Below, piece after piece: positions 15,188 to 21,478 of a stretch of DNA of 21,478 nt. Under the pieces are notes generated by a model. The model was given only the letters and a program-made list of their open reading frames with translations, had not been told where the DNA came from and searched no databases. Positions within the stretch are counted from its first letter, which is position 1. Every line of letters begins with the position of its first letter. The stretch is from Wolbachia pipientis (lineage in GTDB: Bacteria > Pseudomonadota > Alphaproteobacteria > Rickettsiales > Anaplasmataceae), in assembly GCF_023661085.1 (NCBI RefSeq), contig NZ_JAHDJT010000002.1, positions 1 to 21,478 of the forward strand, in the 5' to 3' direction. The translations under genes were made by a program, and so were the position numbers.

Positions 15188-16906
15188 ATGTCAGAAGCAA
15201 GAAATCTAATTTTGGCAGCTGTCCTTTCAGTGTTAATTATGGTATCTTGGCGTGTTATTTACGATAATTTTCTTAATACAGACCAAGGCCATCCATCAAT
15301 TGAAAATATTGAACACATAGAATCTTTTAACGACCTTGCTCCTATAATACACCAAAACCGTTCCGAAATTATTAATTCTACTCGAGAACAAAGGATTAGC
15401 TTAACCAATAGTATGGTTAAAGGATCGATTTCTTTAAAAGGTGCCAGGTTTGATGACCTAATTTTAACTAATTACCATCTAGAACCACATTCTTCTTCTC
15501 CGCAGGTGATCCTACTTTCACCTGCGGAATCAGAAGATGTATATTTTGCAGAATTCGGGTGGCTGGATCCAAGTGGTAAAATTAAAGTTCCAGATTCCAA
15601 AACGGTCTGGCAGGCAGATGAAACTGAACTTACTAATCAAAAGGCAATCAATTTATTTTGGGATAATGAAAATGGCATTTTATTTAAGATGAAAATTAGC
15701 CTCGACAATAACTACATGTTTAAAGTTGAGCAAATTATTGAAAATAATACGAAGGATAATGTAGTCTTGGTCCCTTATGGTAAAATTAACCGTAAGCGTG
15801 ATAATATCAACGAATCCTATTGGATATCACATGAAGGAGTAATAGGTGCATTTGATAACAAGTTGGAGGAATGGACATATAAAGACGTTGCCAAGAAACA
15901 CCTAATAAAAGCAAACACAAATGAAAAGAATTGGTTTGGTTTTGCTGATAAGTATTGGCTTACAGCTATCATACCTGAAAAATCTGATAAAATAAATGTA
16001 AGCATTAAACATACGAACGTTAATAACATTGATAAATTTCAAGTAGATTTTGTTAAGCCTTACAAGAGCATACTTCCTGGCGCAAGCGTTTCTAATGTGA
16101 ATTACTTTTTTGCTGGAGCAAAAAAGTTGAATTTGCTGGATTCTTATAAAAGTACTTTAGGTATACCTTTATTTGACAAAGCTGTAGATTTTGGCGTTCT
16201 TTACTTCATAACCAAGCCAGTGTTTTTACTTCTTGAATACTTTAACTTCGTTTTGAGAAATTTTGGTTTAGCAATATTGTTGCTGACTTTAGTGATTAAA
16301 CTTTTGATGCTGCCTTTATCTAATAGGTCGTATGTTTCAATGTTCAAAATGAAAAATTTGCAGCCTGAAGTGGCTCGTATAAGAGAGTTATATAAAGATG
16401 ATAGTTTAAGACAGCATAAGGAGATAATTGCATTGTACAAAAAAAACAACGTAAACCCAATGTCGAGCATTCTTCCTATGATGGTACAAGTACCGGTGTT
16501 TTTTGCTTTGTATAAAGTATTATTTGTTACTATAGAGATGAGACACACTCCTTTTTATTTATGGATTAAGGACCTTTCAGCTCCCGATCCAACAAACATT
16601 TTTACATTATTTGGGTTATTTAGTTACAATTTCCCTATTTCTATAGGTATTTTGCCTATAATTTTAGGTGTTACCATGATAATTCAGCAGAAGATCAGTG
16701 AAAAAGATCAGATCAACAGAGATGATGTTCAGGTGAATGTTATGAGATTTTTACCTTATATTTCCATCTTCATTTTTTCCTCTTTTCCTGCAGGTTTGGT
16801 AATATATTGGATATTCAGTAGTGTCATGACTTTAATTCAGCAATCATTAATAAAGTTATTTTTAACAAGAAAAGGAGGGGTAAATGTCGAAAATACTAAT
16901 AGTTAA
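15188..16906 (+). CDS. yidC: Membrane protein insertase YidC
   Basis: This 572-aa inner-membrane protein inserts and folds membrane proteins alone or with SecYEG. It has an N-terminal helix (residues 7-24, [18 protein letters not shown]), a periplasmic beta-rich domain with the conserved LLSPAE..YFAEFGW block, and a C-terminal region of five helices. The latter includes [20 protein letters not shown], the [20 protein letters not shown] signature and FPAGLVIYW. The size is normal for a Gram-negative YidC. The start is ATG 15188. The last 23 nt overlap ribH, and the ribH ribosome binding site (AAGGAGGGG) lies inside the yidC coding end, suggesting coupled translation. A strong inverted repeat lies in the coding sequence at 15500-15527. 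Confidence 0.97.
   Translation: MSEARNLILAAVLSVLIMVSWRVIYDNFLNTDQGHPSIENIEHIESFNDLAPIIHQNRSEIINSTREQRISLTNSMVKGSISLKGARFDDLILTNYHLEPHSSSPQVILLSPAESEDVYFAEFGWLDPSGKIKVPDSKTVWQADETELTNQKAINLFWDNENGILFKMKISLDNNYMFKVEQIIENNTKDNVVLVPYGKINRKRDNINESYWISHEGVIGAFDNKLEEWTYKDVAKKHLIKANTNEKNWFGFADKYWLTAIIPEKSDKINVSIKHTNVNNIDKFQVDFVKPYKSILPGASVSNVNYFFAGAKKLNLLDSYKSTLGIPLFDKAVDFGVLYFITKPVFLLLEYFNFVLRNFGLAILLLTLVIKLLMLPLSNRSYVSMFKMKNLQPEVARIRELYKDDSLRQHKEIIALYKKNNVNPMSSILPMMVQVPVFFALYKVLFVTIEMRHTPFYLWIKDLSAPDPTNIFTLFGLFSYNFPISIGILPIILGVTMIIQQKISEKDQINRDDVQVNVMRFLPYISIFIFSSFPAGLVIYWIFSSVMTLIQQSLIKLFLTRKGGVNVENTNS
15500..15527. repeat. Perfect 10-bp inverted repeat inside yidC
   Basis: CCGCAGGTGA (15500-15509) and TCACCTGCGG (15518-15527) flank an 8-nt loop. 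CTTCT/AGAAG arms further out could extend the stem past a small internal loop. It is markedly GC-rich against its surroundings. It encodes the conserved [11 protein letters not shown] stretch, so it is not an obvious insertion. Confidence 0.6.
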
Positions 16907-17312
16907 TTCAATTTACTATACTGAAATAGCAAACCTTTTACTTGAAGGTGCAACCGATAAATTAAAAGACAGCAGTGCAAGTCACGATGTAATTGAGGTT
17001 CCCGGTGCATTTGAAATACCAGCTGCAATTCTTTTTGCTGCCGAAAGTGGAGCTGTTAATTATGATGGTTATTTAGCTCTTGGGTGCGTGATTCGTGGTG
17101 AGACTGATCATTATCAATACGTTTGTAAAGGAGTAATCGAAGGCTTAAATGAAGTTGTTATGCGTTATGCGGTACCTCTTGGTATGGGTGTCATTACCGC
17201 TGACGGCAAAGATAAAGCTTTAGTAAGGGCTGATAAGAACAGAAGGAACATCGGTGGCCATGCAGCTTCAGCCGTTTTGCACATGATAGATTTATACAAA
17301 AAATTAAGCTGA
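16884..17312 (+). CDS. ribH: 6,7-dimethyl-8-ribityllumazine synthase
   Basis: This 142-aa enzyme condenses 5-amino-6-ribitylamino-uracil with dihydroxybutanone phosphate to give lumazine, the penultimate step of riboflavin synthesis. Members assemble into pentamers or 60-mers. The substrate-binding PGAFEIPAA (GAFEIP 41-46) and [14 protein letters not shown] with the catalytic-type His76 are present. The C-terminal [17 protein letters not shown] matches the family ending. ATG 16884 is preceded by AGGAGGGG within yidC. It is followed immediately by the nusB region, the usual bacterial neighbour. Riboflavin synthesis is retained in many Wolbachia and can benefit the host. Confidence 0.97.
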   Translation: MSKILIVNSIYYTEIANLLLEGATDKLKDSSASHDVIEVPGAFEIPAAILFAAESGAVNYDGYLALGCVIRGETDHYQYVCKGVIEGLNEVVMRYAVPLGMGVITADGKDKALVRADKNRRNIGGHAASAVLHMIDLYKKLS

Positions 17313-17344
17313 TGGAGGAGGAACCTACAGACAAGGGATGGCGT

Positions 17345-17794
17345 ATGAGAAGAAGCGCAGCAAGGTTTCTTACTGTGCAAGTTGCTTACTCAAATATTTT
17401 TATAGGTTACGACAAAAGCATTTTTGAGCTGGAAAATTGTGAGCTTAGGAACTATGTAAACAAGTTAGCAGATATATTTGAATGTGAGGAGTTTGATTAC
17501 CAATTCTTAGAGAAGCTGTCATGTAAGGTAATAAAAAACAGTGAGGAGTACGATAAGATAATAGAGCATTATTTACATCCAAGTTGGTCTCTTTCACGGT
17601 TAAATCTCTTAAGCTTATCAATTTTGCGTGTTGCAATGTGTGAATTAGCTAATTTTGATACACCAGTTCCAGTTGTTATTAATGAATATACTAACATTGC
17701 ATCTGATTTGCTTGATAAACCAAGCGAAGTTGGTTTCATTAATGGACTATTGGACAAGGCAAAAGATACAGTTAAACTAAATAAAAGTACTTGA
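17345..17794 (+). CDS. nusB: Transcription antitermination protein NusB
   Basis: This RNA-binding factor joins NusE (S10) on boxA RNA in the rRNA antitermination complex. All-helical NusB signatures are visible: [19 protein letters not shown] at the N-terminus, the central [22 protein letters not shown], then [15 protein letters not shown] and the C-terminal [11 protein letters not shown] chose ATG 17345 (149 aa) because the family begins with RRSAAR and AAGGGA lies 7 nt upstream. A longer frame starts at ATG 17312, overlapping the ribH stop, but has no Shine-Dalgarno sequence and adds 11 unconserved residues. ribH-nusB is a common bacterial pair. Confidence 0.95.
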   Translation: MRRSAARFLTVQVAYSNIFIGYDKSIFELENCELRNYVNKLADIFECEEFDYQFLEKLSCKVIKNSEEYDKIIEHYLHPSWSLSRLNLLSLSILRVAMCELANFDTPVPVVINEYTNIASDLLDKPSEVGFINGLLDKAKDTVKLNKST

Positions 17795-17832
17795 CAGGTT
17801 TTTTGATGGCATGTTGTTACCTGCACTTCGGG

Positions 17833-17863
17833 CAATGAGACAGGGGAGTTGAATGACGGGAGT
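17833..17863. repeat. Short degenerate copy of the GGATGAC repeat family
   Basis: CAATGAGACAGGGGAGTTGA followed by ATGACGGGAGTAG resembles the third and fourth units of the array at 86-130 (GGAATGACGGGAGAAG and GACAGGGGAAGG). It lies in the 141-nt nusB-infA gap, which holds no other gene. No palindrome is preserved here. Confidence 0.5.
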
Positions 17864-17935
17864 AGTACAAAAGGTCTTTTATATTCTTTAAGATCTGTGG
17901 TAGACTGACAAAGGTTGTTTAATTATAAATAGCAA

Positions 17936-18199
17936 ATGGTAAAAGACGAGAAATCGAAAACAATTTTTGAGGTGGAAGGGGCAGTAACTGCTTTATTAAC
18001 TGCAGCAGAATTTATAGTGAAGCTAGACAACGAACATGAGATCATTTGTCATCTATCAGGAAAAGTCAGAAGAAGTAAAATACGCATTGTTATCGGAGAT
18101 AGAGTGTTGGTAGAGATGAGTATTTACGATAGGAATGCGAAAAAGGGTAGGATAATTAGAAGACTTAAAGGTACAAGTGACAGAACAATCTCTAGATAG
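17936..18199 (+). CDS. infA: Translation initiation factor IF-1
   Basis: IF-1 binds the ribosomal A site during initiation. The 87-aa product has the S1-like OB fold seen in KTIFEVEGAVTALLTAAEFIV, EIICHLSGKVRRSKIRIVIGD and RVLVEMSIYDRNAKKGRIIRR. It is longer than the usual 71-73 residues through a short N-terminal extension and a C-terminal GTSDRTISR tail. The tail arises where the gene runs 23 nt into maf. The start is ATG 17936; no good Shine-Dalgarno sequence is seen. The infA-maf pairing is frequent in alphaproteobacteria. Confidence 0.95.
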   Translation: MVKDEKSKTIFEVEGAVTALLTAAEFIVKLDNEHEIICHLSGKVRRSKIRIVIGDRVLVEMSIYDRNAKKGRIIRRLKGTSDRTISR

Positions 18200-18773
18200 T
18201 CTTATTCTTGCTTCGTCATCAGAAAGGCGTATAGCCCTACTAAAACAAATAAATATTAAGCCAGGTTTAATTTTGCCAGCAGATATAGACGAAACTCCTT
18301 TAAAAAAGGAACTTCCAAAAGATTACTCAATCCGTATGGCAAAGAGTAAAGCTGAAAAAATACAAAGCTCAAGCCCAAATTATTTTGTGCTCGGTGTTGA
18401 TGCAGTTGTTGCTTGCGGTAGAAGGATATTGCTCAAAGCTGAAAACGTTGAGCAAGCAGAAAAATACATTCGCTTGCTATCAGGAAGGAGGCATAGAGTA
18501 TACACCAGTGTGTGCCTATTAACTCCCAATCGGTCCAAACAGCATATTAGAACTGTAGTTACAATAGTGAAATTTAAACGTCTCAGTGAACAAGAAATTA
18601 AATATTATTTAGCATCAGAAGAGTGGAAAAATAAGGCAGGGGGATGCAATATACAAGGTCTTGCTGGAATGTTCGTATTGTTCCTACGCGGCTCCTACTC
18701 TTCTGTTATAGGGTTGCCATTACATGAAACCTATTGTTTGCTGAGTAATTATTTTAACCTCAATAACAATTAG
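18177..18773 (+). CDS. maf: Maf family nucleoside triphosphate pyrophosphatase
   Basis: Maf proteins hydrolyse non-canonical or unmodified NTPs such as dTTP/UTP to monophosphates and restrain septum formation. The N-terminal ILASSSERRIALL, DETPLKKE, the catalytic-Asp motif YFVLGVDAVVACGRRILLKA, LSGRRHRVYTSV and AGGCNIQGLAGMFV are recognisable. The usual GADTVV is GVDAVV here, keeping the Asp. The usual AGGYAIQG has Cys for Tyr. The 198-aa length is normal. The start is GTG 18177, inside the infA end (23-nt overlap), implying coupled translation. It converges with the large minus-strand gene, only 16 nt apart. Confidence 0.93.
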   Translation: MTEQSLDSLILASSSERRIALLKQINIKPGLILPADIDETPLKKELPKDYSIRMAKSKAEKIQSSSPNYFVLGVDAVVACGRRILLKAENVEQAEKYIRLLSGRRHRVYTSVCLLTPNRSKQHIRTVVTIVKFKRLSEQEIKYYLASEEWKNKAGGCNIQGLAGMFVLFLRGSYSSVIGLPLHETYCLLSNYFNLNNN

Positions 18774-18789
18774 TTGCTTTCGTCCCTAA

Positions 18790-21234
18790 TTAGCGGTGGC
18801 GCTGGTTCTTGTCAGCATTTTCTCGTTCTGCTAATTTTTTTTCTAACCATCGATGTATAGGTTTATCATGTTTTATTTGTTCCAGGAATGGATTTTTTGA
18901 ATTTGTAACAGGAGTTCTCGCGATTTGTCGTGCCAGTCTTTTTAATCCTCTACCTGGTTTTTCCAATGCCTCTCTTAACTCGTTCATTACTTGGTCAGCC
19001 GAATCAATAGGTTGGCCACCTGGTTCATTACAAACCTTGTTAGAACTTATTTCAATTTTTTCCTCAGCTTCAAGCTCTCTATTTAACGTTTCCTTAAATT
19101 CATCGTTTCTACTTTCAGGAGCTACCACTGTTTTTATATCTGCTAAGCCGTCTTTTAGCAACCCAGCTTCTGTTAGGTGTTTTCTAGTTTGTGAACTAAT
19201 GTAGCGTGCTTTAGGGTTGACTTGTTTTAACCCATAGCTCTTTTGACTTAATCTTTGTTTAAGCTCCTCAAATGGAGTTAGGTCATTTGTATGGTGAGAT
19301 TGAGTTTTTTCTTGTGTATCAAAACTAACCTTTTTAATATCCTCGTCAATTTTTCTATAATTATTTAACCTTTTTTTCTTCCACTCTTCTAATGCTTCTT
19401 TTGTTTTTTGAAAATTGCTCTCTTCTTCTTCAGGTTCCTGGCCACTTCTATAAGAACCTTTTTGTAATTGAGTGTCACCAACATATTTATTTTCACCAGT
19501 ACTAGTTGGAGGTAGAGGTTTGCTATCATCACTCTCTCTTTTCTCTATAACATTACCTTGACCACTTTTTTGGGATAATTTTTCCTCTAGAACATCTAGA
19601 TTTTGATTATTTTCTTTGCCTTCAATTTTATCCTTTAGCCAATTACGTATAGGATTATACTGGCTACCTTTTTCTATTTTTTCTAAGACGTTTTCTATGA
19701 ATTGTTTTTGCGCCATATCAGTTGCGTTAGAGCTTAATTTATTTTGCCCTTGGTTTACAGACTTAGTAGAACTATTCTCTCCTTGCTCATCGAAAACATT
19801 TTTCTCGAGTGAATTAGTTCTAGGTGTTACTGGTGGAGGGGTTTTCTTGTTCTGAGAACTTCCTTCAAAAAGCGATTGAAGGTTATAAACTCGACCTTCA
19901 GAACTTTCTTTTCGCGCTGCTTGTCTACGCTCGCGCTTTTCTTTAGCTTCTTGAGAATTGATTTCATTATCAAAATCTTCACTATATAAGAATTCAGCTT
20001 CTGCTCTTTTCGCAAGAATCGAAGCTACATCATCTTGCAGTGGTGGTTTATCTCCGGTATTACCTGACTTCTTAGCACCTTCAGACTTAAATGCACCTGC
20101 AACTTTTTTTAATGCAACATCCTGTGTTGGTGGCGCAAGCGTAGCGCTTTTTACTTGCAGGGCTTCCTCAGCAACTGTCTCTTTTTCTCCAGACGCAGTG
20201 TATCCAAACGTGGTGAATGTAGGGCTGTCATACCGTTCATCTTTTTGCCTATTATCTTGATTATGGATTGCAGGCTCGGCAGAAGTTTGCTCACTGACAA
20301 CGTTTCCTTTAGGTGGAAGTGAACTAGTTCTAGGTAGCGGTGGAGGAGGAGTTCTTTTGTTCTGAGAACTCTCTTCTTGACTTTCGTAGCCTAAATCACT
20401 TTCACTATCAGACCGTGATATAATGGTCCGAGAACCAACTCCTCGATTCATATGAGTAGCTTGAACGCCAACATCTCTACTAACATTAATTCTTGTTGTA
20501 GTTTCAAATGATTGACTGTCTTTTTGCATCTCATTCGCTTGTTTTTTTCCTTTTTCCCTGAATTGTATTTGGTACAAGAATAAACCACCTATTTTTACAT
20601 CTTTGTTCGCTTGTAACTGAGCATCAGTAACTCCATTACGTTCAATAAGGTCTACACCATCTTTATCAATATTAATTTTGATAGTACACTTTTCCCCATT
20701 CATATACCAATTTAGCGTTATTTCATATGAACCATCGGTTACGACATAATGTCTTATTTTTCTTCCTTCTTCCTCGGCAACAAAACCGTGCATTCCGCTC
20801 TTTCCGTCGCTATGCAGGGTTGAAAATCCAGAGATTCCATTTTTCTGACAAAAATCACTATTTAAAAATTCGCTGATTTTGAATTCTTTTTTATTGTCTT
20901 CCAGCGTAATACTTGCGTGGTTACCGTATATTTTAACACCATCCTCCTTAACACCACCTTCAATATAATCTTTCAACCTTTTTTGAACTTCTCTTTCGAG
21001 CTCTTTTCTAGCTTTCTTTATCTTGTCGCATTCCTGAAGAATAAACTCATAAGCTTTATTTTTGTTTTCATCCTCATTCCAGTTAGGGCGTTCTATTAAA
21101 AACTTTACTGTGTTAAAACCAACCCTAGCGTTATAAATAGGATCATTTTCCTTTTTTGTTTTATCAAATAAAGGAAAAAATTCTTGAATGCGTTCATTAT
21201 AAATGTGTTCCTGTTGTATATTTTCAGCGTTCAT
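18790..21234 (-). CDS. Large proline-motif repeat protein (814 aa), candidate effector
   Basis: I recognise no family. I chose ATG 21234, with AGGA seven nt upstream, over the GTG at 21246; residue numbers here count from the GTG. Residues 1-240 look folded (charged helices, then a beta-rich segment with FSTLHSDGKSGMHGFVAEEE and YEITLNWYMNGEKCTIKINI). The rest is hydrophilic, Glu/Lys/Ser/Gln-rich and probably extended. It contains duplicated modules: SQNKRTPPPPLPRTSSL (294-310) and SQNKKTPPPVTPRTNSL (464-480); NPIRNWLKDKIEGKEN (531-546) and KPIHRWLEKKLAEREN (795-810); LEEKLSQKS and LKQRLSQKS. There is no signal peptide or membrane segment. PPPPLP-type motifs suit binding of SH3, WW or EVH1 domains, which are eukaryotic, so a secreted effector is plausible but unproven. 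Confidence 0.8.
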   Translation of the reverse strand: MNAENIQQEHIYNERIQEFFPLFDKTKKENDPIYNARVGFNTVKFLIERPNWNEDENKNKAYEFILQECDKIKKARKELEREVQKRLKDYIEGGVKEDGVKIYGNHASITLEDNKKEFKISEFLNSDFCQKNGISGFSTLHSDGKSGMHGFVAEEEGRKIRHYVVTDGSYEITLNWYMNGEKCTIKINIDKDGVDLIERNGVTDAQLQANKDVKIGGLFLYQIQFREKGKKQANEMQKDSQSFETTTRINVSRDVGVQATHMNRGVGSRTIISRSDSESDLGYESQEESSQNKRTPPPPLPRTSSLPPKGNVVSEQTSAEPAIHNQDNRQKDERYDSPTFTTFGYTASGEKETVAEEALQVKSATLAPPTQDVALKKVAGAFKSEGAKKSGNTGDKPPLQDDVASILAKRAEAEFLYSEDFDNEINSQEAKEKRERRQAARKESSEGRVYNLQSLFEGSSQNKKTPPPVTPRTNSLEKNVFDEQGENSSTKSVNQGQNKLSSNATDMAQKQFIENVLEKIEKGSQYNPIRNWLKDKIEGKENNQNLDVLEEKLSQKSGQGNVIEKRESDDSKPLPPTSTGENKYVGDTQLQKGSYRSGQEPEEEESNFQKTKEALEEWKKKRLNNYRKIDEDIKKVSFDTQEKTQSHHTNDLTPFEELKQRLSQKSYGLKQVNPKARYISSQTRKHLTEAGLLKDGLADIKTVVAPESRNDEFKETLNRELEAEEKIEISSNKVCNEPGGQPIDSADQVMNELREALEKPGRGLKRLARQIARTPVTNSKNPFLEQIKHDKPIHRWLEKKLAERENADKNQRHR

Positions 21235-21391
21235 ATTCTTCCTCACTAATAACCCTCTGCCTTTAGCTTGTTAGCTAATATAATTATTATGGGAATTAGT
21301 TGAATTTTTATTAAAGGAGGTTGCATCCACTACACAGAAAGCGGACAGACAACAGTGAAAAAAAGCTACCCAATAGAAACAAAAAAACTAC

Positions 21392-21420
21392 TTGACAACC
21401 CTCGCTGTTACCCTTATTAC
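21392..21420 (+). promoter_or_regulatory. Promoter candidate at window end
   Basis: TTGACA (21392-21397) and TATTAC (21415-21420) are separated by 17 bp. The transcribed gene would lie beyond the window. A frame beginning at GTG 21355 stays open to the last base and overlaps this site; its start is not supported by a nearby Shine-Dalgarno sequence (AAAGGAGG at 21313-21320 is 34 nt away). The region 21247-21391 shows nothing else. Confidence 0.4.
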
Positions 21421-21478
21421 AGTACTGAAGCTATTTGTTTAACTTCCCAATCTGTACAGGTTAAAATGACAAGAAAAC

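Overview
The window looks like a chromosome segment of Wolbachia (Anaplasmataceae, Alphaproteobacteria). The evidence is a strongly AT-rich sequence, a set of alphaproteobacterial housekeeping genes (rmuC, pyrF, valS, secF, yidC, ribH, nusB, infA, maf), Rpn-type nuclease fragments, a group II intron reverse-transcriptase fragment, short palindromic/tandem repeats carrying a TGGGATGAC-type core, and several large coiled-coil or low-complexity proteins with no obvious relatives outside the group. The assignment comes from recognising sequence, not from a search, and I cannot name the strain.

Left part (1-7000), accessory and decaying. A tandem repeat (23-147) precedes an unknown small gene. Next come three plus-strand genes resembling the head-tail connector, DUF3168 tail-completion and TP901-1-type major tail proteins of HK97-like phages and alphaproteobacterial gene transfer agents (GTAs). 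An unknown 258-aa protein and an internally deleted Rpn nuclease derivative follow. On the minus strand lie rmuC, an unknown gene split by one in-frame TGA, and an HK97-type major capsid gene broken by a frameshift and an amber codon. The capsid and the connector/tail genes look like parts of one virion module that was split and inverted.

Middle part (7000-13700). Downstream of pyrF on the minus strand is a consensus sigma70 promoter followed about 55-60 nt later by a GNRA-capped terminator hairpin, with no ORF between. I propose a small RNA of about 90 nt. valS, a 427-aa membrane-anchored coiled-coil gene and pyrF run colinearly on the minus strand. valS carries an in-frame copy of the palindromic repeat. 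A plus-strand gene encodes a long coiled coil ending in two membrane segments. It is followed by an Rpn pseudogene whose two ends flank a group II intron RT remnant.

Right part (13680-21478), mostly housekeeping. secF (Sec translocation) converges on an aspartic protease gene. yidC (membrane insertion), ribH (riboflavin synthesis) and nusB (antitermination) form a tight run, with yidC and ribH overlapping. infA and maf also overlap. An 814-aa proline-motif protein with internal duplications, a plausible secreted effector, converges on maf. The window ends in a short region with a promoter-like sequence and no gene I can establish. No tRNA, rRNA or CRISPR array was seen.
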